Of a stretch of DNA of 55,423 nt, positions 14,549 through 22,429 are shown in pieces; the stretch's first letter is position 1, and every line of letters begins with the position of its first letter. The stretch covers positions 1 to 55,423 of the IMG/VR virus record IMGVR_UViG_3300042892_000300; one strand, 5' to 3'. A program made the translations under genes and the position numbers. Source of the DNA: a virus. A model generated the notes under the pieces. It did not search any database, was not told the origin of the DNA, and was given only the letters and a program-made list of their open reading frames with translations.

Positions 14549-16432
14549 ATGGACATCTATACGATTGATTTCGAAACGTACTATGGCCGGGAGTTCACGC
14601 TCTCCAAGCTCACAACTGAGTCATACATCCGTGACCCCCGCTTTGAGACCATTATGATGGGGGTCAAGAAGAACAACGGTCCGACCAAGTGGATACCCCG
14701 TCCGCTTGTTAAGGCGTTCCTCAAGGCCATCGACTTCAGGAAAGCAGCGATCCTCTGCCACAACACAGCGTTCGATGGGGCTATCCTATCGTGGCACTAT
14801 GGTGTGAGGCCCAAGCTGTGGCTGGATACCTTATCTATGGCGCGTCCGCTGCACAGTATGTCTGTAGGTGGTAGCCTCAAGGCACTGGCTCAGTACTACA
14901 AGCTGGGTGTCAAGGGTGACGAGGTCATCAACGCACTGGACAAACGCTATGAGGACTTCTCGAAGGAGGAACTGCATCGTTACGGGGAGTACTGTGTCAA
15001 CGATGTAGAGATCACATACAAACTCTGGCTCAAGCTAAAGAAGGTGTCCCCCTCAGGCGAGTTGCTAGTCATCGATCAGACATTACGTATGTTCACTGAA
15101 CCCAAGATCACACTCGACCGTAGTCTGTTGCTGCAACATCTCGGTGAGGTGCAGTCATCAAAGGCAAAGTTGTTAGAGCTTGTAGCCGAGTCCATGGGGA
15201 TGGGCGAGTCGTTCGACCCCGAAGCCCTCAAGCCTGTGTTGATGAGCAACAACAACTTTGCTGGTCTGTTAGAGACACTGGGTGTGGACCCACCTACTAA
15301 GGTCAGCGCCAAGACTGGCAAGGTAGCCTTCGCTTTTAGTAAGACAGACGCCGGGTTCACAGACTTGTTGGAGCATCCTGACGAGCGTGTCCGGGCAGCG
15401 GTTGAGGCACGGCTGGGTGTGAAGTCTACGTTGGAAGAGACACGGACCATGGCGTTCATTGGGATCGGTGAACGTGGGGCACTGCCTATCATGCTGAACT
15501 ACTACGGGGCACACACAGGCAGGTTCTCAGGGGGCGATAAGGTCAACCTTCAGAACTTACCAAGCCGGGGCAACACCACCATCAGGCGCGCACTCATGGC
15601 ACCTAAGGGTTCGATGCTCATTGCCTGCGACTCCTCGCAGATCGAGGCCCGCACCGTTGCGTGGCTGGCAGGGCAGGAGGATTTGCTGCAAGCGTTTCGC
15701 GAGGGGCGAGATGTCTACTCCGAGTTCGCCACCGATGTGTACGGCAGGGTCATAACTAAGGCAGACTACACTGAGAGATTTGTGGGTAAGACCTGCATCC
15801 TTGGGCTTGGCTACGGCATGGGTGCCGAGAAGTTCCAGCGGACACTGGCACTGGCTAAGATTGTGATCGATGAGAACGAGGCACAGCGTATCGTCAGGTT
15901 GTACCGGCAGAAGTACCACAAGATCGTGGCACTATGGCAGCTATGCGGGAACGCCTTGTCCGACATGGTGCAGGGGCGTGGCGGGACGATCAACGGTAAG
16001 TTGAACTACGACAACACCGGGATCAAGCTACCGAACACCATGAAGATTACCTACCCTGCGTTGCGGGCTACCAAGAGTGGGTTCGAGTACATCAACGACG
16101 CACGTACCTACCGCAAGTATGTCAAGGACCGGGTGCTTGGGAACCCAACTGACGACCTGCCATGGACCAATGTATATGGCGGGAAGACCGTTGAGAATCT
16201 GGTGCAAGCTCTGGCTGGCATCATTGTGAGAGGACAGATGGTAGAGATGAGTCTGTCTGGGTACTTTGTTGCGTTCCAAGTTCACGATGAGAATGTGGCC
16301 GTGGTCCCTACTGAAACGGTAGAGGCTGCTGAGGCTGACATCATCCGCATAATGTCCAAGCCTCCCGTGTGGGCACCAGATTTACCGGTGGCCTGTGAGG
16401 CTGGACATGCAATCAACTACGGGGACTGTTGA
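14549..16432 (+). CDS. DNA polymerase I family A (T7-like)
   Basis: The 627-residue enzyme replicates the phage genome. The N-terminal 3'-5' exonuclease shows DFET at residues 7-10, a second motif near 75 (HNTAFDG) and a third near 150 (YCVNDVEITY). The polymerase part has motif A near residue 361 (ACDSSQIEAR), motif B with the RFVGKTCILG and YGMGAE elements near 410-430, and motif C VHDEN near 579. The length is somewhat short for T7 gp5 (704). There is no visible thioredoxin-binding loop, so processivity may come from another factor. It lies within the early operon. Confidence 0.93.
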   Translation: MDIYTIDFETYYGREFTLSKLTTESYIRDPRFETIMMGVKKNNGPTKWIPRPLVKAFLKAIDFRKAAILCHNTAFDGAILSWHYGVRPKLWLDTLSMARPLHSMSVGGSLKALAQYYKLGVKGDEVINALDKRYEDFSKEELHRYGEYCVNDVEITYKLWLKLKKVSPSGELLVIDQTLRMFTEPKITLDRSLLLQHLGEVQSSKAKLLELVAESMGMGESFDPEALKPVLMSNNNFAGLLETLGVDPPTKVSAKTGKVAFAFSKTDAGFTDLLEHPDERVRAAVEARLGVKSTLEETRTMAFIGIGERGALPIMLNYYGAHTGRFSGGDKVNLQNLPSRGNTTIRRALMAPKGSMLIACDSSQIEARTVAWLAGQEDLLQAFREGRDVYSEFATDVYGRVITKADYTERFVGKTCILGLGYGMGAEKFQRTLALAKIVIDENEAQRIVRLYRQKYHKIVALWQLCGNALSDMVQGRGGTINGKLNYDNTGIKLPNTMKITYPALRATKSGFEYINDARTYRKYVKDRVLGNPTDDLPWTNVYGGKTVENLVQALAGIIVRGQMVEMSLSGYFVAFQVHDENVAVVPTETVEAAEADIIRIMSKPPVWAPDLPVACEAGHAINYGDC

Positions 16433-16433
16433 T

Positions 16434-16619
16434 ATGATAACGATACTTATTATGAACCTGCTTGATACCCTCTCCGGGGTAGACCCCCCGGTGGAGCCAA
16501 CACGTAGGGACAAACGCCGCTTTAACCTGCGGCAGTCCATCATGGTGACGGCGGCTATATTGCTAGTCCTCGCTTTGGCCTCCGCACCATGGGTGCCGGT
16601 CGTAATTCCATACAGATAA
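16434..16619 (+). CDS. Small single-span membrane protein
   Basis: The 61-residue protein starts at the ATG two bases after the polymerase stop. The N-terminal half is hydrophilic and basic (RRDKRRFNLRQS), and a hydrophobic helix follows (MVTAAILLVLALASAPW), ending at a Tyr-Arg tail. The basic segment before the helix suggests the N-terminus stays in the cytoplasm. No family is recognised. Confidence 0.6.
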   Translation: MITILIMNLLDTLSGVDPPVEPTRRDKRRFNLRQSIMVTAAILLVLALASAPWVPVVIPYR

Positions 16620-16630
16620 GGAGCAGACCG

Positions 16631-16885
16631 ATGACTTATCTGGAGAAATTGAAGGCCGCCTTCGACGCCGCATACGACGACCGAAACGCCGCCCTTGACG
16701 TTGCCTACGCCGTTTTCGACGCCGCCCGAGACGCTTTCGACGCCGCCGTAGACGCCGCCAATGCTGACCGGGACGCCGCCATTGCCGCCTATAACGCCGC
16801 CCTCAACGCCTTCGACGCCGCCCGCGCCGCCTCCGTTACCTACCTCTCCATTCTCGCAGCGCAAGAACAGGAGACCGACCAATGA
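16631..16885 (+). CDS. Ala/Asp-rich helical repeat protein 1
   Basis: I choose the ATG at 16631, which follows AAGGAGC; an upstream in-frame start at 16589 lies in the previous gene. The 84-residue product is nearly all Ala, Asp, Phe, Tyr and Arg in a repeated DAA-type pattern (FDAAYDD, FDAARDA, VDAANADRDAA, FDAARAA), giving an acidic amphipathic helix or coiled coil. It begins MTYLEKLKAAF. It is paired with a similar gene at 16882. No known family is recognised. Confidence 0.7.
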   Translation: MTYLEKLKAAFDAAYDDRNAALDVAYAVFDAARDAFDAAVDAANADRDAAIAAYNAALNAFDAARAASVTYLSILAAQEQETDQ

Positions 16886-17100
16886 CTGACCTAAGAAAAT
16901 TAAGAGCCGCCCACCACGCCGCACTCGCAGCCCACCACGCCGCCCGCGTCGCGCGCGACGCTGCTAACGACGCATACGATGCCGCAGCTATCGCCGCCGC
17001 CGACGCATACGACGATTACGCCGCCGCCCGCGACGCCGCCCGCGACGCCTACGCTGCCCGCCTTGCCGAAGTCGCCGCCCACATCGCGGCGCAGATTGAA
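16650..17100 (+). repeat. GACGCCGCC-rich low-complexity tract
   Basis: The two tandem genes share many copies of gacgccgcc and variants such as gccgccattgccgcc, which are not spaced as exact tandem units. The tract reaches much higher GC than the genes on either side. It is coding low complexity (Asp-Ala-Ala), not a CRISPR or an origin. Confidence 0.6.
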
Positions 17101-17130
17101 GGAGCAGACGATGACCAGAATGACGCTTAA
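16882..17130 (+). CDS. Ala/Asp-rich helical repeat protein 2
   Basis: The 82-residue product starts at the ATG at 16882, in an ATGA overlap with the previous gene. It contains HHAALAAHHAARVARDAAN and DAAAIAAADAYDDYAA, so His-rich at the N-terminus and Asp-Ala-rich after. The protein should be a long amphipathic helix, with its C-terminus ending in Asp and Gln. It is probably a diverged duplicate of the upstream gene. The DNA composition differs sharply from the neighbours, as also seen in the next gene. Confidence 0.7.
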   Translation: MTDLRKLRAAHHAALAAHHAARVARDAANDAYDAAAIAAADAYDDYAAARDAARDAYAARLAEVAAHIAAQIEGADDDQNDA

Positions 17131-17389
17131 TGAGTTTTGCCCTGAGCCGGTTATTCGCAACCCTGCACCAGATGCAGCAGCGCATGGCCCTGCACCGGGA
17201 ACGACGCGCGCCATGACCATTAGCAACACCCGCGCAGACCCCGCGCTCGCAGCCGCACAGGCTGAGGTGGCGCGGCTGACTGCGGAGGTTGAACGATTGC
17301 GCGGGCCAGTCGCGACTTACAAACGCGGATATGGTCCCGGAGACGGTGACAGCGCCGCTCTCGCAGCGCAAACTAAGGAGCAGGCATGA
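17111..17389 (+). CDS. Unknown Ala/Pro-rich protein with coiled coil
   Basis: The 92-residue product starts at the ATG at 17111 after GGAGCAG, overlapping the end of the previous gene by 20 bases. The N-terminus is Pro/Ala-rich and disordered (PEPVIRNPAPDAAAHGPAP), then a heptad-like helix follows (AAAQAEVARLTAEVERLRG). It is likely a small coiled-coil oligomer. The stop overlaps the next start (ATGA). No family is recognised. Confidence 0.65.
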   Translation: MTRMTLNEFCPEPVIRNPAPDAAAHGPAPGTTRAMTISNTRADPALAAAQAEVARLTAEVERLRGPVATYKRGYGPGDGDSAALAAQTKEQA

Positions 17390-17679
17390 AATGCGCCGTG
17401 GATAGCCGCGATACCATGCCGATGAAATCTCCGCGCGAACGGCACATGGAGTTTATCGCGGACATTTCGAGGCAATACAAAATCACGACAGCCACCCTGC
17501 TAGGCGAATCCCGTGCAAGGCACGTAGTCTCCGCCCGTCGTGAGGTGGCCGAGCATTTGCACGATCAGGGGATGTCGAGTGTGCAGATTGGACGGCTACT
17601 AAACCGCGATCACACATCGATTCTGCATTTACTCAAAACAAATAACCGCAAACCAACAGGAGCAACCAATGATAACTAA
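17386..17679 (+). CDS. DnaA domain IV-like DNA-binding protein
   Basis: The 97-residue protein starts at the ATG at 17386 in an ATGA overlap with the previous gene. The C-terminal two-thirds (residues ~38-85) match the helix-turn-helix of DnaA domain IV: LLGESRARHVVSARREVAEH, then VQIGRLLNRDHTSILH, in which RDHTS (residues 74-78) is the DnaA signature that contacts the DnaA box. It has no AAA+ domain, so it cannot open an origin alone. It could bind DnaA boxes in host or phage DNA and block or redirect host initiation, or act as a phage transcription regulator. Confidence 0.8.
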   Translation: MKCAVDSRDTMPMKSPRERHMEFIADISRQYKITTATLLGESRARHVVSARREVAEHLHDQGMSSVQIGRLLNRDHTSILHLLKTNNRKPTGATNDN

Positions 17680-18061
17680 AACGCCACGCCGCCAGTCTGG
17701 CCGCAGCGTCGAAGGCCAAGCCCGCCAGTCGCATCGGGTCAAAGTGGCGGACGCCTATCTGACCGGCGTTAGCACGGTGGTAGAGTTGGCAGACATTCAT
17801 CAGGTCTCAATCTATACGATCCGCGACTGGATTCGCGACCGCCGCGATACGTTTATGCTCGATCACAGGAAGAAACCTCTCGGTACGCGGCGCGACCGGA
17901 CACACGAACCTGCCCTCGTCGCTGGTGTGTACGGCACAGGTGGCAACATGACAGACGAATCTGTGCGCCAAGCGACCCGTGATCTGGAGAAAGCCATCGT
18001 CGCGCTCCAGAAAAAACTTATGTTGTCCACGTTCACCTACAGGAAAGAAGTTACAACGTGA
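17669..18061 (+). CDS. Putative HTH DNA-binding protein
   Basis: The 130-residue product starts at the ATG at 17669 inside the end of the previous gene. A basic N-terminus (TPRRQSGRSVEGQARQSHR) leads into a helix-turn-helix-like part (VADAYLTGVSTVVELADIHQ, then VSIYTIRDWIRDRRDTF), typical of small transposase- or regulator-type HTH domains. The C-terminus is helical. It may be an operator-binding regulator of the divergent region. There is no clear family match beyond HTH. Confidence 0.65.
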   Translation: MITKTPRRQSGRSVEGQARQSHRVKVADAYLTGVSTVVELADIHQVSIYTIRDWIRDRRDTFMLDHRKKPLGTRRDRTHEPALVAGVYGTGGNMTDESVRQATRDLEKAIVALQKKLMLSTFTYRKEVTT

Positions 18062-18309
18062 AGGTCACTCTCAACCCAAAGCATTTCCACCTCCGCACCA
18101 ATGCAGAGGACGGCACGATCTGGCTCACGCGAGAGAAGTACCTTCACCCCCTCATCCGGGTGAAGGATGTTACGCACGACGTGCTGCTCTGCCTCTGCGC
18201 CGACCTGTCCGCAGGTGGTGAGACGCAGGTGGTCGAACGATCTGTAAAGTTCAATGACGGGTTCGTCTGCAAGATCACAGTGGAGGTAGTTCAAGATGTC
18301 CCCGAGTAA
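18058..18309 (+). CDS. Unknown 83-residue protein
   Basis: It starts at GTG in a GTGA overlap with the upstream gene. The product starts MKVTLNPKHFHLRTNAEDGT, and has a TREKYLHPLIRVKDVTHDV segment and two close Cys (LLCLCADLS). The pattern suggests a small beta-rich protein. The stop lies inside the start of the nuclease gene at 18296, so the two may be coupled. No family is recognised. Confidence 0.65.
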   Translation: MKVTLNPKHFHLRTNAEDGTIWLTREKYLHPLIRVKDVTHDVLLCLCADLSAGGETQVVERSVKFNDGFVCKITVEVVQDVPE

Positions 18310-18970
18310 CGTCAGACTTGCGCACTCATACTCAGCACTCAAGCTGTTTGAGAACTGTCCGCAGCGGTACTATCGGCAGCGCATTATCAAGGACATCAAG
18401 GACTTGGGCGGCGAGGCCAGCAAGCATGGCGAACGCATCCACGAAATGCTGGAGCTTCGCCTCAAGGAAGACGCCACGATACCTACAGACTACGCGCGCT
18501 ACGAGCCGCTATGCCAAGGGGTCGAACGACTCGCAGCCGGTGGCGATCTGCATGTCGAGAAGGAACTGGTGCTCACTGCCAACCATGAGCCGACAGGGTG
18601 GTGGGATGGAGATGCGTGGCTACGGTCCAAGCTCGACGTGCTGGTGATCAAGGGAAACGATGCTGTCGTCATGGATTGGAAGACAGGTAAGAGAAAGCCA
18701 GACTTCTTTCAGATGGAAATCTTTGCTGGTCAGGTGTTCAAGCACTACCCCGAAGTGCAGCGGGTCAAGACCACACTGGTCTGGCTCAAGGACATGAAGC
18801 TCGACAGTGAAACGTACACACGTTTGGACATGCCAGCTATCTGGGGCAGCATCACACAGGCCACGACGCGCATCGAGCAGGCACTGCACTTCGACAACTG
18901 GCCCGCCAGACCGAGCGGCCTGTGTGGTTGGTGCCCCGCACAATCGACATGCAGATGGGCGCGTCGATAA
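18296..18970 (+). CDS. PD-(D/E)XK nuclease, Cas4/RecB type
   Basis: The 224-residue protein starts MSPSNVRLAHSYSALKLFEN, with the usual Cas4/RecB opening (S-Y-S-A, then C-P). A conserved His lies near residue 47 (RIHEML), Asp near 113 (SKLDVLVI) and the D-x-K pair near 125-127 (VMDWKTGKRK), then a Gln-rich helix, so the catalytic set is complete. The C-terminus has CGWCPAQSTC, which with the early Cys resembles the Fe-S cluster site of Cas4-type exonucleases. It likely processes phage or host DNA ends during replication or recombination. Confidence 0.85.
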   Translation: MSPSNVRLAHSYSALKLFENCPQRYYRQRIIKDIKDLGGEASKHGERIHEMLELRLKEDATIPTDYARYEPLCQGVERLAAGGDLHVEKELVLTANHEPTGWWDGDAWLRSKLDVLVIKGNDAVVMDWKTGKRKPDFFQMEIFAGQVFKHYPEVQRVKTTLVWLKDMKLDSETYTRLDMPAIWGSITQATTRIEQALHFDNWPARPSGLCGWCPAQSTCRWARR

Positions 18971-18979
18971 AATACATAC

Positions 18980-19008
18980 TTGACACCCCTGTATTGTTAC
19001 CCTAACTA
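18980..19008 (+). promoter_or_regulatory. Very weak candidate promoter upstream of the VRR-NUC gene
   Basis: A perfect TTGACA (18980-18985) lies in a 55-base gap between genes. After 17 bases there is only TAACTA (2 of 6 matches to the -10). A strong AAGGAG-type ribosome-binding site (19014-19020) follows for the gene at 19026. The -35 box alone is not sufficient evidence. Confidence 0.25.
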
Positions 19009-19025
19009 GAGGGCAAGGAGATTTC

Positions 19026-19328
19026 ATGGGGGCAGCGACACCTGAAGGCCGCGTGAAACGTAGGCTCACTGAGATGCTGAAGCGCCGCAAGGTCTGGTAT
19101 TTTTTCCCCGGTAACAACGGGTTCGGAAAATCTGGACTACCCGATATCGTCGCCATCATACGGGGGCGGTTCGTCGGGATCGAAGTGAAGGCCGACTCGA
19201 CTAAGAAACCCACTGCACTTCAGTGGAAGATAAGTCGGGAGATCAAGGAGGCCGGTGGCATGTGGTTCCTTGTTTATGATGACGCCACCATTGCCGAGGT
19301 AGAGGAATATATCTGTGCTTGTGATTGA
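19026..19328 (+). CDS. VRR-NUC domain nuclease
   Basis: The 100-residue protein is a complete single-domain VRR-NUC. Visible catalytic residues are E7 (ATPEGRVKRRL), D40 (GLPDIVAI), E53 and K55 (GIEVKAD), and Q66 (ALQWK). Such domains, relatives of FAN1, cut branched or flap DNA and are common next to phage SNF2 helicases, exactly as here. The stop overlaps the next gene's start. It probably cooperates with the helicase in replication or recombination. Confidence 0.9.
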   Translation: MGAATPEGRVKRRLTEMLKRRKVWYFFPGNNGFGKSGLPDIVAIIRGRFVGIEVKADSTKKPTALQWKISREIKEAGGMWFLVYDDATIAEVEEYICACD

Positions 19329-20880
19329 GAAGGCCAAGGCGCTCGCGCTGAAGCTGAGTAACCCCAACCGGGTACTCGATACGATACCGACTGCACGGCG
19401 CATGACTGTGCGGGGTATGGATATCGTCGTCACGCCACACCGGCTCGATGAGGTGCGCGTCCTCAACAACATGGGTATTAAGGCACCCTCTCCCATCATG
19501 CACTACTACGACTGGCCGGGTCGTTTCATTCCGTTCGACCACCAGAAGGAGACGGCAGCGTTCCTTACGCTACATACCAAGGGGCTGGTGCTCAACGACA
19601 TCGGGACAGGTAAGACGCAGAGCGCCCTGTGGGCAGCGGACTACCTCATCAGGACCAAGCAGGTGAAGAAGGTACTGATCCTCTCCCCGCTCTCTACACT
19701 GGAACGTGTCTGGGGTGATGCGATCTTCATGGGGTTCCCCGACCGTAAGTTTGTTGTGATGCATGGCACGGCTGAGCGCAGGCGCAGGTTGATGCAGGAG
19801 GACGTGGACTTCTACATCATTAACCACGACGGGTTTCCTATCATCGCTGACGACGCGCACGGCATGTTCGATCTGGTCATCGTCGATGAGGCAGCAACGC
19901 TACGCAATCCCAGTACTCAGAGGTTCAAGCAGTTCCGTAAGTGGACCGTAGCCAACCCAGAGGTACGTCTGTGGTTGATGACCGGCACCCCGACCCCCAA
20001 CGATCCGACTGATGCGTGGTCACTAGCCAAGCTAGTCGATAGTCCCAACTGCACCAAGACATTCACAGCGTTCCGTGAACAGGTGATGACCAAGATCGGG
20101 CAGTGGAAGTTCATCCCCCGGGCTGATGCCATGGAGACAGTGAGCCATATCTTGCAGCCGTCAGTGCGGTACACCCGGGACGAGTGCTTCGACCTACCTG
20201 AGACTATCATCCAGACACGTCAGGTGGACCTGACACCGGAGCAGAAGAAGTACTACGGGGCCATGCTCAAGGATTTGGTAGTCGAGGTGTCCAAGGTATC
20301 GGCTTCTGGTGGCACCATCAGTGCCGTCAACGAGGCGGTCAAGGTACAGAAGCTCGTACAGATAGCTTGTGGTGTGGCCTACGGTGACGATGGCCAGAAC
20401 ATCGAACTCGACGCTTCACCCCGGGTGAAGCTGGTAAAGGAACTGATCGAGGAGGTAGGCGAGAAGGTCATAGTCTTCGTGCCGCTGACAGGTACGCTAC
20501 ACATGTTGGAGCGCGAGTTGTCGAAGCACTGGTCTGTAGCTGTGGTCAACGGCGCGGTGTCGTCGTCCAAACGCAACGTGATCTTCAAGGACTTTCAAGA
20601 CAGCAAGGAGCCACATGTCCTGATTGCCCACCCCGGCACCATGGCACACGGGCTGACGTTGACTACGGCATCGACCATCATTTGGTACGGCCCGGTCAAC
20701 AGCAACGAGACTTATGTGCAGGCCAACGGGCGCATCGAACGTATTGGGAAGAACAAGACTTCGAACCTGATCCATATCGAGGCGACCGCACTTGAGCATA
20801 AGATGTACGACCGATTGAGGAACAAGCAGGGGCTACAAGGGCTGCTGCTGGACCTGATCCAAGAACAAACGAGGAGGTAG
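19315..20880 (+). CDS. SNF2/SF2-type DNA helicase
   Basis: The 521-residue protein starts at GTG (19315) after GAGG, overlapping the VRR-NUC gene by 14 bases. SF2 motifs appear in order: I near residue 95 (NDIGTGKTQSAL), II near 189 (VIVDEAATLRN), III near 222 (LMTGTPTPND), and V/VI near 450-475 (HGLTLTTAS, then QANGRIERIGK). It resembles the phage SNF2 helicases that pair with VRR-NUC. It should translocate on DNA and act in replication restart, recombination or branch processing. Confidence 0.9.
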   Translation: MLVIEKAKALALKLSNPNRVLDTIPTARRMTVRGMDIVVTPHRLDEVRVLNNMGIKAPSPIMHYYDWPGRFIPFDHQKETAAFLTLHTKGLVLNDIGTGKTQSALWAADYLIRTKQVKKVLILSPLSTLERVWGDAIFMGFPDRKFVVMHGTAERRRRLMQEDVDFYIINHDGFPIIADDAHGMFDLVIVDEAATLRNPSTQRFKQFRKWTVANPEVRLWLMTGTPTPNDPTDAWSLAKLVDSPNCTKTFTAFREQVMTKIGQWKFIPRADAMETVSHILQPSVRYTRDECFDLPETIIQTRQVDLTPEQKKYYGAMLKDLVVEVSKVSASGGTISAVNEAVKVQKLVQIACGVAYGDDGQNIELDASPRVKLVKELIEEVGEKVIVFVPLTGTLHMLERELSKHWSVAVVNGAVSSSKRNVIFKDFQDSKEPHVLIAHPGTMAHGLTLTTASTIIWYGPVNSNETYVQANGRIERIGKNKTSNLIHIEATALEHKMYDRLRNKQGLQGLLLDLIQEQTRR

Positions 20881-20881
20881 T

Positions 20882-21286
20882 ATGACTGTTACAGTAGACA
20901 GCGTCATCGGCGCGTATATGGTTCTGCGCCGAAACAAAGAGCAGATCGAGGCTCAGGCCAAGGATGATGTCGCCAAGGTCAAGGCCAACATGGAGAAGAT
21001 CGAGGCATGGGTAAAGCAGCAAGCTGACACCATGGGCGTCACCTCGTTCAAGACAAAGCATGGCACTGCATTCCTCACTACCACAGACTATGCAAACGTG
21101 GCAGACTGGGATGCTATGCTGAGTTACGTCAGGGAGAATGATGCATACGATATGCTGGAGAAGCGGGTCAGCAAGACCGCAGTCCGTGGGTATATCGAAC
21201 TCAATAAGGTAGTACCCCCCGGGGTGAACTACGGCACGAAGCTGGAGGTCAACATCCGTAAACCTACAGCCAGAGCGGAGGAGTAA
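20882..21286 (+). CDS. Conserved-type phage protein with coiled-coil N-terminus
   Basis: The 134-residue product starts at the ATG one base after the helicase stop. A helical, charged N-terminal half (RRNKEQIEAQAKDDVAKVKA) is followed by a compact C-terminal domain (FKTKHGTAFLTTTDYANVAD, then NKVVPPGVNYGTKLEVNIRK). I recognise this layout as one that recurs in phage replication cassettes, but no function is established that I know of. It may be a Gam-like nuclease inhibitor or a recombination accessory factor; both are guesses. Confidence 0.75.
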   Translation: MTVTVDSVIGAYMVLRRNKEQIEAQAKDDVAKVKANMEKIEAWVKQQADTMGVTSFKTKHGTAFLTTTDYANVADWDAMLSYVRENDAYDMLEKRVSKTAVRGYIELNKVVPPGVNYGTKLEVNIRKPTARAEE

Positions 21287-21290
21287 CACC

Positions 21291-21437
21291 ATGCATGAAT
21301 GGTTCAAGCGGTGGCTACGCACCATAACGAAGCCTGATCCTCCGGCAGAAGTACAACTGGAACTGCCTTTCGACCCGCCACTCCGACACGTTCCTCGAAA
21401 CCTAACAACCACACGCTCAACACAGGAGAATATATGA
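21291..21437 (+). CDS. 48-residue protein with clamp-binding-like motif
   Basis: A short ORF with a strong GGAGGAG ribosome-binding site begins at the ATG at 21291 and ends in an ATGA overlap with the SSB-like gene. The product begins MHEWFKRWLRTITKPDPPAE, and residues 22-27 are QLELPF, close to the bacterial sliding-clamp (beta clamp) binding consensus QLxLPL/F. The N-terminal part is a basic Trp-rich helix. It may recruit or block the host clamp, or recruit the phage polymerase to it. The motif match is the only evidence. Confidence 0.6.
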   Translation: MHEWFKRWLRTITKPDPPAEVQLELPFDPPLRHVPRNLTTTRSTQENI

Positions 21438-22429
21438 GCACTGCACTTACTCTCGCTAACGCCCAAGTCCCCGCGCATATCCTCGCGCGTATGAACCAGC
21501 AGTCGGCTCTGGCTGCATCCATCTCCAGCGGTCTATCGCAGGGCGAATCGTTCCCGCGCCTCAGCATCAAGGGTTCCCGCTTCCGCATCGTCGAAGGCAA
21601 GACCGAGACTGTGCTGGAGCAGACCAAGCTCAACGTGGTCATCGTCGGTGCAAATCCGCGCCTGTCCAAGACATACTACGCTAAGCAGTGGGACCCCAAC
21701 GACGAGGCGACCGGTCCGGATTGCTTCTCGCTCGATGGTATTGGCCCCGATAGCAGTGTACAGAACCCTGAGAACGATCTGTGTGCGTCGTGCCCCAAGA
21801 ATGCATGGGGTTCGAAGATCACCGCTGGTGGGCAGCAGGTCAAGGCTTGCTCTGATCAGAAGCGACTGGCTATTGTCGCGGCTGAAGACGCCGATGGTCC
21901 CATCTACTTGTTGCAGGTGACACCTGCTGCACTGAAGGGACTCAATCAGTACCAGAAAGAACTGTCTGTTCGTGGTATCCCTCCCGAGGTGGTGAAGACG
22001 ACACTGTCGTTTGACACCGACGCCTCGTTCCCGAAGCTGAAGTTCAGTTTCGGTGGGTACCTTGAAGCCCATGAACAGGACGTTGTTGACACGCTTTTCG
22101 GCAACGAGAGCGTCAAAGAGATCACGGGCGAGAAGCTGATCACTGCTCAACCGATTGATGCTGTGGCCTATAAAGCCCCAGCGGTTGCGCCGAAGCCCGT
22201 TTCGGTCGAAGTTGCTCCGAAGGTTGAAGCTGCCCCTGAGGCTGAGGAGTCGACGGAAGTACCGAAGCGTGGTTTCGGCGCAGCCAAACCTGCCCCTGTG
22301 GTAGAGGTTGCCAAGGTCGCCAAGCCTAAGGCTGCTCCGACTCCAGTCGTAGTCGCGGCTGATACTGAAGCCATGTCGCTGGCTGATGAGATCGCGGCAC
22401 TGGTGGGAGGTCTCGACTCCGATGACTAA
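21434..22429 (+). CDS. Putative single-stranded DNA-binding protein
   Basis: The 331-residue protein is in the replication cassette and overlaps its neighbours. The N-terminal ~220 residues are globular, with a Cys group that may bind zinc (DCFSLDGIG, then DLCASCPKN, and a later KACSDQ). The following ~80 residues are a Pro/Ala/Val linker, and the end is acidic (GGLDSDD). A folded core, a disordered linker and an acidic tip that recruits replication partners is the standard SSB architecture. It is not similar to T7 gp2.5 in any region I can see, so the call is structural inference. Confidence 0.65.
   Translation: MSTALTLANAQVPAHILARMNQQSALAASISSGLSQGESFPRLSIKGSRFRIVEGKTETVLEQTKLNVVIVGANPRLSKTYYAKQWDPNDEATGPDCFSLDGIGPDSSVQNPENDLCASCPKNAWGSKITAGGQQVKACSDQKRLAIVAAEDADGPIYLLQVTPAALKGLNQYQKELSVRGIPPEVVKTTLSFDTDASFPKLKFSFGGYLEAHEQDVVDTLFGNESVKEITGEKLITAQPIDAVAYKAPAVAPKPVSVEVAPKVEAAPEAEESTEVPKRGFGAAKPAPVVEVAKVAKPKAAPTPVVVAADTEAMSLADEIAALVGGLDSDD

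Noticed and set aside
14581-16285. Several 60-180 residue ORFs opposite the DNA polymerase gene
   Set aside because: They are shadows of a gene with clear motifs and have no independent ribosome-binding or coding signals.
18980-19008. Strong sigma70 promoter
   Set aside because: The -35 box is perfect but the -10 has only 2 of 6 matches; I list it as a low-confidence candidate only.
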